A stretch of 64,000 bases of DNA, taken from NCBI GenBank assembly GCA_904063045.1, contig CAJFCJ010000017.1:930001-994000 (forward strand), written 5' to 3'. This stretch comes from Dimorphilus gyrociliatus (Eukaryota; Annelida; Polychaeta; Dinophilidae). Position 1 is the stretch's first letter, and each line of letters opens with the position of its first letter. The position numbers were made by a program, and so were the translations under genes. Below are positions 1 through 10,233 of the stretch, one piece after another. The notes under the pieces are model-generated. The model was not told the origin of the DNA and searched no databases. It saw only the letters and a list, made by a program, of their open reading frames with translations.

Positions 1-309
1 AAGGTAAAGAATATTTTCATTTTAGAATTGAATTATTAGAACATTTATTTTTCAGTCGTTTCTCTGCAAGAAATGTGTTGTCGAACCATTGTTAGCCATA
101 CTACAATATATGGAATAGATCATCTTCCACTACCTTTACCAATAAAAACACATTTGAAATCCTTTTTGATGGCAAACAATACACGATCGATAAATAGAAG
201 AAAAGGTTGGACAAACGATTCAAAATCTCGATCTCTTCGTAAACGAATGCCATTAAACCCATCTTACTCACCGGCGACAAACTGTCGAAAATCGTGTTGT
301 ATTAGTTGA
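1..309 (+). CDS. RAB40: RAB40-family small GTPase, 3' end only
   Basis: This is the last part of a Rab40-type GTPase, the Rab subgroup that carries a SOCS box and acts as substrate receptor of a Cullin-5 E3 ligase. Bases 1-3 are the end of one exon (AAG before GTAAAG), and the last exon runs 56-309 after a TTTTTCAG acceptor. The exon encodes the SOCS box (SLQEMCCRTIVSHTTIYGI, then a DHLPLPLPIKTHLKSF stretch), a basic serine-rich tail and a C-terminal CCIS. Vertebrate RAB40 proteins end in a very similar CKIS prenylation box. The GTPase domain lies upstream of the window. Confidence comes from recalled similarity of SOCS box and tail; an SPRY- or WD-SOCS protein is less likely because of the prenylation motif. 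It converges with HSPBP1, the two stops being about 110 bases apart. Confidence 0.88.
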
Positions 310-419
310 TTATCAAGACTGATTTAAGCATTTATTATCCAACTCGAATGTTTTTTACATAGTTTCAATTTTTCGTTATATGACTGTTGTTGTCCGTTTT
401 TTTTTTACAACATTAAAGT

Positions 420-1634
420 CTACTTTGTTTCTATTGATAATTGTTTTTTAGGCGTATAGTCTGACAAAGGAAAGAATTCCTGAATTCTCAAATACCATTG
501 AATATCCTCCTGGAGAAATTAAACAAATTTATATTACAATTTAAAAATTTCGTTTTTGACTTACTTCAATCGCACCATTTTTTTTAGCATCATTTGTTAA
601 TGAATCGAGGTTAGTATTCAATTCTGACCAGGAGGCTTTTAGGTACTGAGATGATGCTAAAGAGTTCTTACAAATGCAATATAACGATCTAGCAAGCATT
701 TCTGTTGTTTGGTTGTGAGAGGGTTTCAATTGAGGTATGATCGCTTTAATTAGCTTTTTGCTAACAAAATCTGATTGGCGATTCCAATCTTCTTCTATTA
801 AATTATATATGATAAATGCCGATTTTGCTATACAGCGATCTATTCCACTACTTAACCATGATATCAGAGATTGCAAACCGTTATTTTTCATAAAAAATTG
901 GTAACCATCTTTTGTTCTTATTAATGCTAATAGAAAAAAATTTAATTAATTAAGCTTGATGAAAAAGTATACATGCTTACTTGAAACTGGCGATAAGGCA
1001 GAAGATAAAACTGTATTTGGACACGAGCTATCGTTAATAATTTCTAGAATAGTTTGGAACCATTTCTCTTCAAGGGCAACTTTTTCACCATCTGTGTTAT
1101 TTTGTACTAAAGATGATATTAATTGAAAACAAGCAATTTTAATGTCTTCGGAGCCATGCTTTAAATATTCAGTAATCATTAATGAACATCCGGAATTAAG
1201 AAATGCTGGAAAATAAGTTTCTAAGTCTTCATTTTATAATATCTTTAATTATATTACCTTTGGCTAAATCAATGTCTTCTACAAAATCTGCTATATCTTC
1301 TAAAATTTCAACTAAATCGTCCAAATTTGAACTATTATGTTTGGCTTTTAGTAAATTTATATTATGTTGTAATAATTCTAATGGGTGATTTGCTGCCATG
1401 CCTTTCATAACTTCTTGCAATATTTGTTGTCTCTGCAAAAGTACATAGCGAAATTACTTAGAGGCTAATAATATTAAAGTAATAAAATGAGCTTACCTCC
1501 TGTGGATTAGTGGACATCTCCTTCTTCGCCTCCTCCATATCTACCATGTTGTTTTCTAAGTGTTCCTGAACGGCATTACAGTGTTTCAAAAGCTGCTTAA
1601 AGTTTTGTGGATTTCTAGGGTTGTTTTCACTCAT
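420..1634 (-). CDS. HSPBP1: Hsp70-binding protein 1 (nucleotide exchange factor)
   Basis: HSPBP1/Fes1 proteins are armadillo-fold cochaperones that bind the Hsp70 ATPase lobe and promote ADP release. Five exons fit without frame breaks: 1634-1497, 1432-1258, 1205-981, 926-565 and 509-420. The N-terminus begins MSENNPRNPQNFKQLLKHC, followed by MEEAKKEM and the helix-rich repeats typical of the family. The fourth exon can be read past GAA into an early stop at 541, but GAAGTAAGT there is a strong donor. The fifth exon then supplies EEDIQWYLRIQEF, matching the charged C-terminal end of relatives. The last exon is inferred and could be an isoform. A heat-shock element lies about 60 bases upstream of the ATG. 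The gene is divergent from the HEAT gene at 1947. Confidence 0.9.
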
Positions 1635-1691
1635 AGTTACAATTATTAAGCTACTATAACTATAATCTTTATCTTAAAGTAAAATTGAAAT

Positions 1692-1706
1692 AGAAAATTC
1701 TAGAAT
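1692..1706. promoter_or_regulatory. Heat-shock element (three perfect alternating pentamers)
   Basis: The sequence aGAAa-aTTCt-aGAAt is three perfect inverted nGAAn units, the binding unit of an HSF1 trimer. It lies 58-72 bases upstream of the HSPBP1 start codon and about 240 bases upstream of the HEAT gene start, so it could serve either. Placement beside an Hsp70 cochaperone gene supports a real site; function is inferred. Confidence 0.65.
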
Positions 1707-1946
1707 CGAGTGGAACTTTTATTCGTCGTGATCAGGGTTCATAGTCAAATTTTTTAATTATAGAATCAACACATAGCCATAACCAGTTTATGATCTCCAT
1801 ACATTGCAGATGGCGTTGCAACATGTTGCACAACACTAGTCCATTTGTTGCACAATAAAATGAAAGTATGGGAACATTTAAAGGCTCTATAAATTGCCTG
1901 AGAGAATAGTTTTAGCTCAATTAGAGATAGGAAACAGAAGAGAAAA

Positions 1947-2315
1947 ATGGCATTAAGCACAAGAGAGGCTCTGAGAAGATGCCTTCAAACCACTGATATA
2001 AATGAAGTAATCTCACTCAGTAAACACTCCGATCCGACAGTAAGGCAAAGAGCTTTAAGAGAAATGTGTCCCTGCCGAGTTAAAACAGATATAGGAGAAT
2101 TTTGGGCAAGAGTTTTGGAAATGATTGACGATCCTGCAACAAATGTTAGACAACAAGTTTTACACACATTATGTGACGGCTCACCAGTTCACATGGAATA
2201 TGATGTTGTGGAAGCTCTTCAAAAGTTCAATATAGATTCAGATAAGGAAATAAGACGAAAGGCTCATAAAGCACTAGCTTCATATAGCAGAACCGGAAAA
2301 TGGAACATTTTGTGA
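1947..2315 (+). CDS. Small single-exon HEAT-repeat protein
   Basis: A 122-residue intronless protein made of about three HEAT/PBS-lyase-like helical pairs, such as HSDPTVRQRALREMCPC (residues 27-43), the EFWARVLEMIDDPATNVRQQ region and DSDKEIRRKAHKALASYSRTG near the end. From memory, short proteins with the same layout (a CPC element, LHTLCDGSP in the middle and YxRTGxWN at the end) are common in bacteria and some protists, annotated only as HEAT repeat proteins. No catalytic residues are visible, so a scaffold or protein-binding role is likely. The ATG is preceded by a purine-rich leader and a TATA-like CTATAAAT about 60 bases upstream. The gene is divergent from HSPBP1. It has no intron, unlike nearly all neighbours, which fits horizontal transfer or retroposition. 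Confidence 0.75.
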   Translation: MALSTREALRRCLQTTDINEVISLSKHSDPTVRQRALREMCPCRVKTDIGEFWARVLEMIDDPATNVRQQVLHTLCDGSPVHMEYDVVEALQKFNIDSDKEIRRKAHKALASYSRTGKWNIL

Positions 2316-2493
2316 ATGAATTCTCATTTTTATTTGTACTTTATTGAATTTATTTTTAAAGATATAAACGGTTTCAATATTTAAATAAATTATATATTAA
2401 AACCAAAAAGAAAAGCACCAATTAATTTAAATAGAAAAGTATAAATATATTAAAATAAAATATATATTTATATAATATGGTCTTAGTCAAATA

Positions 2494-3361
2494 CTAAGCA
2501 TCCAAGGCCTGTTGTTCTGGAATGGATGGATTTGCTACATCTGATGGACAGACATCATATCCTAATTTCTTCATATCTTTGGTAACAATATTAAACGAAA
2601 GAGTTACATATCCTTGGGATCTAACACGGGTCACTACGAAAATTAATGAATTTAAATGTCAGTTGAAAAAAGAATATTTAAAACATTAATTTTTAAAAAT
2701 ATTACCTTCCCTTCCTTCTCCATGAGCTAGATTGGAAGGATCTACGTACTCTGGACGTCTGTTTGTAAGCCACCCAATTAATTGTTGAAATCTAGATGAA
2801 GATTCCGGCACAAACATGGCTATTTTTCGCTTATGAGTTCCTGGAACCAAAGGAATGTGTGTAACACCATATCCTCTAGGCTGTTCAGTGCCACGAAAGT
2901 CTGGTCCATGCGCACTTAATATAATTTGTGGCCCTTAAAAGATTAATTAATAAATATTCAGAAATATTCATAATTTAAAAAAGTAAAGCTTACATCCAAA
3001 AGGATTAGTAGATTTGAATGTAATGTCAATGGGAAAATTAAAAGAAAACTTTGCGGTTTCAATAAGATTTTTGCGCGCTTTCTGAGTGCATCCTTCTTCT
3101 AGTCCCTTTTAAAATTTAACTTTATTATAAACTTTTCAAGTGCATAAAGTATTTAACTAACTGATGTTATAACCCAGTCCTGGCCATAAACAAAAGAGTA
3201 GCGGCAACTGATTTCAGAGAATTCAGGAAACTGTCATGATTGTTTTTTAGTTTAGTTAATACAAATGAATTATGTGCTGTACAATCAAATAATGAAAATA
3301 CCTCAGCACTTTCTATTTGACCATTTACCATCAAAAGAAAAACCGAGTGATCTCCCGACAT
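2494..3361 (-). CDS. B9D1: B9 domain-containing protein 1
   Basis: B9D1 is a ciliary transition-zone protein of the tectonic/MKS complex that gates membrane protein entry into the cilium. Five exons join in frame: 3361-3302, 3230-3162, 3105-2994, 2933-2706 and 2633-2494. The product opens [20 protein letters not shown], continues [17 protein letters not shown] and [18 protein letters not shown], and carries [16 protein letters not shown] near the end. These blocks match vertebrate B9D1 closely, including the C2-like B9 fold region. Its presence says the organism builds cilia with a transition zone. It is head-to-head with RPL28, with about 290 bases between start codons. Confidence 0.95.
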
Positions 3362-3626
3362 ACTGAATCGAAGGAAAACAATTTAGGAATTTCTTTGCTA
3401 CTCACTCCTTTTTCGCAACATGCATTTCAAAATGTCTGCTCTTTATTATGCTATATTCCACCATTTTTGCTTTTTGTTTGTTGGCTTCCTCAAAATTTTA
3501 AATAACTTTTTGCACTATAAATCTTGTAAGGATTTTCAAAATGGCGTCCTTATATAGTTCTTTCGCGAATTCATTTTTATAATCTCTGATTGGTAAATTA
3601 CCTTACATTTTATCACAATGGCTTGG

Positions 3627-3640
3627 CCTCTTCCTTTTCC
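3627..3640 (+). promoter_or_regulatory. Terminal oligopyrimidine (TOP) start of RPL28 mRNA
   Basis: An unbroken pyrimidine run, CCTCTTCCTTTTCC, ends ten bases before the RPL28 start codon. Ribosomal protein mRNAs of animals start at a C inside such a tract, which makes their translation mTOR-sensitive. The exact start site is inferred. A reverse CCAAT box (ATTGG) lies about 35 bases upstream. Confidence 0.6.
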
Positions 3641-3649
3641 GCTTTGAAA

Positions 3650-4063
3650 ATGTCTGCCGACGTACAGTGGCTCGTGGTACGAAATAATTCTTGTTTTCTT
3701 CGCAAGAAAAACAAGGCCTACTTTAGTGCCGAACCTAACAACCTTAAGAACTTAAACTCCTTTCGGTTCAGCGGTCTAGTTCGTGACAAAACCCTCGGTA
3801 TTGAGGCTGGCCAAGACAATAAGGGAGTCGTGGTTGTTAAGAAGAAGAATCATAACGCTCGCCGACCCAACCGAGTCTACGAAAGAGCACCTTTGAAGCA
3901 TGGAGCCCGCAGAACGCTAATGAAAATTAGCAAAATGGTTAAGAAAGACAACTATCGAAAGGATTTAAGGATGGCGGCGATGAGAAGAGCCAGTGCTATT
4001 ATGGCTAGCCAGAAGCCGAGAAAACTATCGAGGAGATCCCGTCTTCAAAAGAAGAAAGAATAA
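3650..4063 (+). CDS. RPL28: Large ribosomal subunit protein eL28
   Basis: eL28 is a eukaryote-specific protein of the 60S subunit. The single-exon frame begins MSADVQWLVVRNNSCFLRKK, has NLNSFRFSGLVRDKTLGI in the centre, and ends in a lysine/arginine-rich tail (RRASAIMASQKPRKLSRRSR then LQKKKE), all typical of the family. Length is 137 residues, as in vertebrates. I chose the ATG at 3650 because it directly follows the TOP tract and matches the family start; the frame stays open upstream but only through non-ATG codons. Codon use is more GC-rich than in the neighbours, as expected of a highly expressed gene. Confidence 0.97.
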   Translation: MSADVQWLVVRNNSCFLRKKNKAYFSAEPNNLKNLNSFRFSGLVRDKTLGIEAGQDNKGVVVVKKKNHNARRPNRVYERAPLKHGARRTLMKISKMVKKDNYRKDLRMAAMRRASAIMASQKPRKLSRRSRLQKKKE

Positions 4064-4301
4064 ACTCTTTCGATAATGTTTTGCTTAATACAATTCTGTT
4101 GCTGGAATAAAAAAAAACGTTTACGCGTATATTATAGATATTTTTTAATCTTAGCCCTAAATTGTACGTAGCGTGAATAGATAGGCTTCATTAGCCAGTA
4201 CAGCGAAGGCAAAAATTGCGACTGGTAATTTTCGACATTTTTTTAATGGAATTATTTTAACTTGCTTTCAAATAGAAGTAAAAAGACCATATAAACATGT
4301 A

Positions 4302-4384
4302 ACCAGGATGGCCGAGTGGTTAAGGCGTTGGACTTAAGATCCAATGGACAAATGTCCGCGTGGGTTCGAACCCCACTCCTGGTA
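4302..4384 (+). tRNA. tRNA-Leu (anticodon UAA)
   Basis: The acceptor strands ACCAGGA (4302-4308) and TCCTGGT (4377-4383) pair fully. The A box GGCCGAGTGGTTAAGG and B box GGGTTCGAACCCC are canonical. The anticodon loop CTTAAGA gives UAA, and a class II variable arm follows (TGGACAAATGTCCG), as required for tRNA-Leu. There is no intron. Confidence 0.97.
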
Positions 4385-4387
4385 AAA

Positions 4388-4396
4388 TTTTTTTTT
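4388..4396 (+). terminator. RNA polymerase III terminator of tRNA-Leu
   Basis: A run of nine T residues begins four bases after the discriminator base of the tRNA gene. Confidence 0.85.
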
Positions 4397-4910
4397 AGTT
4401 TTTTTTTTTAAATGAAGAGGTCTAAAATACATAGTACCTGCTACAAACATAATTCGTATTCAAAGGCTTTAATGTGTAAATTAACAATAAAAAATTTTTA
4501 ATACATTTTTATGATACATTTGTAATAAATATAGAAAATATTTAAAGACTTGTTTAGTAAATTCATTGTTCAAAAGGTTTTCTTTTTATTTAAAATGAAA
4601 AAGATGGCGTTTAATTGTATAAAAACATTTATTCGCTATCTCTTTTCCCTTTCTGAATTTCCAAAAGTTTAAAACAAATATGACAGTAGCCATTTAGGAA
4701 AAACATACAGAAACTGAATACATCTGCACCACGAATGGACGTTAACCATCAAGTATATATTAAAAATTTTTTTGTCATTTTTGTGTTACAATTAAAACAT
4801 GGCCACCGCAGAATTTTTTAAAAAGATATCTTTTATATACATTATTATTTTTGAAATAATATTCAAAAACAAACAAAAATAGCCACCAAGAAAAATTGCA
4901 GACGTTTAAC

Positions 4911-7839
4911 TTAAAGTTGAATATTTCTGTAGGACGACTTTGTCTTAAAACAGGTTGAACAATAAAAGTCTGTTTGAACAGAACCATAGAATTCGCAATC
5001 CGGATTCTTGCACCGTTCTTCTTGTCTCCTACTATCCTCAAATGGAGCGAAATCGTTGAATTTTGTGAAAAAGTTATCTTCGTTCTCTGTACTTTGCAGA
5101 TATTTCGCTCGATGAATAGGAGGTAGTGAGTTGAATTTTTTAGGATCCATAATTACATTGGATTTCATTTCATGTGCTCCTGAAACAGGCTGATAGAATG
5201 TTGATTTTCCAACATTTCTAGGATTTGTTGCTGGAGTAAATTCGTGTTTAATAGGAATATTTGTAGGATTTTTCGTAATTTGAGATTCTTCTGTTCGTTT
5301 CATAGTTGAAGGTGAGTTTGGATGTGATTGTTCGATGTTTAATAAGTCTAATTTTTGCTTTTCGAAACACTCGAGACAGAGATATGTATTCTGGCAGACT
5401 ACTTTATTGCAACCGTTTATACACTTACCCCTGGATAATTCTTTATTGGCATTGATACTATCCGTTGTATCAACTACATGTTTGGCAGTTCTTTCTTTTA
5501 ATTCTGCTTCTCTTTGCTTGAAATGCTCTTTTTCTATGGCAAAAACTTCCTTCTTAGAAGCAATATAATTTTCAATCATTTTATCGTAATAATCCGCCCT
5601 CACAATATTTAATTTTGCACACATTATTGAATCCCTTTCACTGAGCATCTTAGCAGTTACCGGTTGCATTTTCGTTGTTTGTGTAACAGAACCGACAGAA
5701 ACCCTCCTGTTGTTAGCTAAATCTGTCATTTTCTTTTTCCGACTTCTCCTTAAGCCACCAAAACCTTTTTTTATCTTTTTACCCACTGTTTTACTAATGT
5801 TACCAAAAGATTTAGCTACATTTTGCATTTGCTTTCCAACTTTCGCTTTCTCCTTTTCAGTTGATTGCTGTGTGTATTCTTGCCCCGATATGTTGTTTAT
5901 AATTGCACCGGAAGGCAATGAACTTGTTATATGTAAAGAATTAAGTTCCTCTGATTCCGCAGATTCCGAATCCGACCTAGGCGTTGAACTATCACCGTTC
6001 ATGGAAGACGGTCGAGGAATCGGAACAGCAACGATATCTAGATACTTCTTTATTAAATTTAACTTCCCCTCATCGGTTTCTCCCGATTTAATATCAATGT
6101 CTTTCCCCCAAGAGTAGTTGGAACCAGGATCGACTGTAAAGTGGATAGGTTGTAACTTAAATTCGGGATCAACAATAGGTATGACTGCAGGAGGTTTATC
6201 TTCACTAGACGCAACAGAGGCGCTTGATGATGGCACAGTTGAGTAGAAGCCACTTTCGGCATCGTTATAGCCTTCATTGACTGCCAACAATGCAGAGAAA
6301 TGAGATGAATCATACGTGAGAATGAGAGGACTCCTATAACAATGTCGAACATCAACTTGAAGAGGTAGATAAATGCCACCAAAAGGGATAGGAGCAAGAG
6401 CTTCTCCTTTGGTATCCTTCAAAACTGTGTCGGCTACAACAATTATAGGCCTTTTGACGACATGAGCTAAGACAAACACGTGGAACTCTTCCAATGACTC
6501 ATAGAAAACTTCTTCATCTATAGCATGCCTTTCCATCAAGCCCTTAGTAGCCGGACTCTGACAGCAACTAATTCTCGATGCAGGTGGATTTTGTGATCGT
6601 GGAACATCCGAGGCGAGTTTTAAAAGATTCTGCCATTCAATATTCCACTCTTTCTCCGAGTAAATTAGTCCTGACTGTTTATTTATCATTGCTTGATGCC
6701 AGCGCCATCTTCGATATAAAGTATCTTCTTTTTTTGTATTTACTAGCATGTTATATACTGCTTTTCGTAACATTAATTTCCTATCTTGAAATCCCCACAT
6801 TCCTGAAGAAACATAGTTAATTATTTTTTTATTCAGCCAAAAAATACAAATTTTCTTACCAAGCGATGCAGCATGTAGCAAGCAATTACCATCTCCTATC
6901 GTGGCTAGGGGCATTAGTCTCTGACAAGCTCCAGTATCAGCCCACCAATTAAGACGACCTGAAAACCAATAAATAATTAACATTATAATGTTCAGTTAAT
7001 AGAATTAAACTTACCAGCTTGTTCTAGTGTCACAAGTGTTGATGTTTCGATTAGTTGTTTGTGCAAGAAGGCTCTAAAATCTTCGGGATAACAACTCAAA
7101 TCGGGTATAACGAAGGTGTACATGGGCGTCTCTTGTAATTGGTGTATACTGCAGTCTTTTTGCACTCTGTCTTGAGCTTTACTGACAAGAGCTTCGTTTT
7201 CACTAGTACGCGAAAAACCTCTTCTTAATGGACGCTCTGGAAAAAGGAAAATTAAAAGATAATAAATTGCAAGCTTCTAAGAAATAGACAAAACAGAAAC
7301 ATATATAGATTGTAAAGTTTAAAAAAAAAACACTATTGTCATCACAAAGACCAAACTAACAACACAGTGTACCTGCTTCCGACAGAGTCAGAAGAAAAGC
7401 TGAACGTGAAAAGGGAAATGTGAAGCAGGTTTGATATATACATATTTATATACATATATTTATAAAATTTAATTACTTTCGGGTAGAGGTGAGCTTGAAG
7501 ATGCGCTTCCGCCGCCAACTATTGGAATTTTTTGAGTGGGTAAATTGTCCGTATTATAATTTTTTTCAATATTCTTCTGTGTACCACTAGGTTTTGAAGA
7601 AAAAGCGCAATACTTCGCAATACCCACTGCAGCTTCATAATTCCAACAATGTGCTGTAATGATATTTAAAATAAACGATATTATATCAAGCTTTTAAAAA
7701 ACATAAATTTTAGATATACAAAATCACATTTCAAAATGGAATTTTGCACCTTACCGTTGAGCATTTCTCGAGCTAAATCGGGCTCTATATTGTAATCCGA
7801 TGTTAGTTGAGATATTTTTTTCTCTCTCGAAGTCTCCAT
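4911..7839 (-). CDS. OTUD7B: OTUD7 (Cezanne-type) deubiquitinase
   Basis: Cezanne enzymes are OTU cysteine proteases that prefer K11-linked ubiquitin chains. Coding exons are 7839-7755, 7653-7477, 7236-7015, 6958-6860 and 6802-4911, giving about 824 residues, close to human OTUD7B. The N-terminus carries a UBA-like helix (SDYNIEPDLAREMLNG in part). The OTU core shows the catalytic block IGDGNCLLHAASLG and the histidine block YDSSHFSALL. A serine/lysine-rich linker follows. The C-terminus holds an A20-type zinc finger (CKNPDCEFYG with a second Cys pair CSTC) and, about 90 residues before it, another Cys4 candidate (CINGC with CLEC). The first coding exon begins right at an acceptor, so an upstream non-coding exon is expected. 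OTUD7A and OTUD7B cannot be told apart here. Confidence 0.93.
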
Positions 7840-8224
7840 CCTGTTTATAAAAATAAATTGTATAAGATTCGGTGAGAATGATGACACGCCCATTGAAGTG
7901 TAATTATTTAACTATTTGTCGGTTCAAGACCTACCTAAATTATGAATTTATAAAGAGCATAAGCCTTACATTAGCAAAGAATTATAATTAATAAATAAGC
8001 CTAGACATCGGTCTAATACAATAATCTCAGGCAACCTACAATAAACGATGTTCCTGAATTATGTATTACATGACAATCATAGAAACTCTATTATGCAAGT
8101 ATATTACCTTTAATTAATATGTTTAGTTGAATTTGCGAAGAATCAGTGCAAAGAATACGCTGTAAAAGCGAGAATTTAAAATCTCTTCATTAACGGGATT
8201 CGCCATTGATGACTGTGAGTTGAT

Positions 8225-8246
8225 TGATTTGCGCATGCGCAAATCA
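8225..8246. promoter_or_regulatory. 22-bp perfect palindrome with NRF1-type core
   Basis: A perfect inverted repeat centred on GCGCATGCGC (8231-8240), the core of the NRF1 site, flanked by TGATTT and AAATCA arms. It lies between the divergent OTUD7 and ELL genes, in a place where their shared promoter is expected. Factor identity is inferred. Confidence 0.5.
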
Positions 8247-8580
8247 GTGATATTTAGAACAGCACTAAATGACCTTCTTGTAGGTTTTAAAAATGGCCGA
8301 TTAAATCAATAATACTCCGTCATTTTTGGGAAAGCATACTCTCAGTCATCTGGTCAACGTTTTGGAAATTTCTACAATTGTTTGACAATTATGTGGCCAA
8401 GGAATGAATCTGTGATCATCTCTTGAGCTCCGTTAGTATAGTTGTCTTCTTAGTGACATATCATACTGGATTGCATTTGAGGACAATTTCCGCTGGTTAA
8501 TCTACTTTGAGAAAACTTAACTGAAGCATTCCGATATTTCGACGTTCTACCCAACCTTTAGGCCTAAGAACCAATAAGAG

Positions 8581-10158
8581 ATGGAAAATACTACTTACGA
8601 CTTAGATTATCGAAATTTTAACGGCTGCTGTTCTCGATACACAATTTTTAAGTTGAAGTTAACAGATAGCGCCTTGAATGCTATTGATCAATATAAAAAT
8701 TTCAAAGTAATATGTAACTAACTCCACACGTGATATAAATTTTTCCTAATTTTGATCTATTTGTTACAGAAAACGTTACCGAGAAAGCCAACAGTTAAAT
8801 TTCAGGAAAAAACTGGCATAATGACAATTCCAGTCCCTCAACAAGGTGATAAAAAATATCAACTAACCTTAAGCAAAATCTTGGATCCTGAGGATTGTGT
8901 TTTGCACGGGAGTCATAAATCTAACAAATTGGTAGCTATAGGTGTTCAAACTCATAAAATTCAAGTTGGAGCAACCGAAGAGATTTTTGAGCATACCAGG
9001 GAACGCATTAATGCTGTCGAAAAAGAAAGGCAGAAGGATGGAACACAGGAAATTACCAAAACAGTAAAAAAAAATAGTTCAAAAGGCGTAAACAGAAAGA
9101 TCACTGACATGAGGACATTACCCAGACCAATTTCACCTTACAATAGGGGAAAGAAACCTACACCACCATCAAGCCAAACAAATGGTCTTCTTCTAAGCAA
9201 ATCACTCAAGTATGTTGCCATTTCTATTCCTATAACTGACAAGATGAATATAACAAGAGACTATTTCTTCCAGGGAGAGAGTCATACATATTTTAGCATT
9301 AAAGCCATATAACAGACCAGAATTGATCATGCGACTGGACAAAGGTACATGTTTATGTAAATATTATTTGATTAGCCTTTAACCATGACAAATTTTTCTT
9401 TTTTAGACGGCCGTTCAGAAGATGCCCATAACCCTGAACTCCTCTCCAGCGTTCTTAAAGAAGTGGCTGTTCAATCACGTGACAACTATATATTAAACCC
9501 TCAATTATATGCTCAAGTTAAACCTAACTGGCCTGGCTTTAGCGTCGAAGATAGGGCATTTGTTGAAAACCGTAAAAGGCAGAAAGTTTCAAGACCAGAT
9601 AATGAAGAAACAGCCGCAAAGCGATCGAAATTTTCTGACTTTGTGCCAATTAGAAAAACACGCGGAGAGCAGAGAAAAGAGCTTGAAGATATGATGAAAG
9701 AAAAGAAGTCCTTAGAGCAAAAAACTGCTAATAACGAGAAGGAAAAGCCTACAGAATTGAAGGTAGAAAAACTACCATCAGAGCCTGATTATCACCTCCA
9801 GTATGTTCCAATAACTAATGAAAAGCAGTATCAAAATTACGTTGAAGATTACAAATCTCAATACGAAGAATACCTAAATTTGCATAAGTTTTTAGCAGAA
9901 GTGTATGCCCCATTTCGAGAACTTCAACAACAGCTTAAAACTTCAACAGAGGGAACTAATGAATATAATGAACTATGCGTTAAGGTTAACAACGAATTTC
10001 AACGTGTGAAGAAGGATGAAAATTTTAGTTTAAAAAAAAAGAGATTTGATTTTCTTCATTCAAAACTCAAGTTCATAAAAGAATTAACGAAAAAGTATGA
10101 GGCAGCTGAGCAATCAAAAGTATCCAGGACTGAAAATTCTTACGCTGATTTATTTTAA
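8581..10158 (+). CDS. ELL: RNA polymerase II elongation factor ELL
   Basis: ELL suppresses Pol II pausing and is a core part of the super elongation and little elongation complexes. Four exons fit: 8581-8706, 8770-9209, 9274-9344 and 9407-10158, about 462 residues. The N-terminal ELL domain is seen in FKLKLTDSALNAIDQYKNFK and the following region. The winged-helix segment KERVIHILALKPYNRPELI is carried by the small third exon, and PNWPGFSVEDR matches the vertebrate motif after it. A basic low-complexity middle precedes a C-terminal occludin/ELL domain from about residue 345 (EPDYHLQYVPITNEKQYQNY onward, ending FLHSKLKFIKEL). It is shorter than vertebrate ELL mainly in the linker. Divergent from OTUD7. 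Confidence 0.95.
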
Positions 10159-10233
10159 TATTATTTTAACGTATAGCATTGTAAACGCTTTTCTTTTACT
10201 ATAAACGTTTGAAGTTCGTTATCTGACGTCAAA

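Noticed and set aside
452..543. Open plus-strand stretch after a TTTTTTAG that could be a further RAB40 exon
   Set aside because: RAB40 already ends in a prenylation motif at 309, and the minus strand of the same interval gives a better-supported last exon of HSPBP1.
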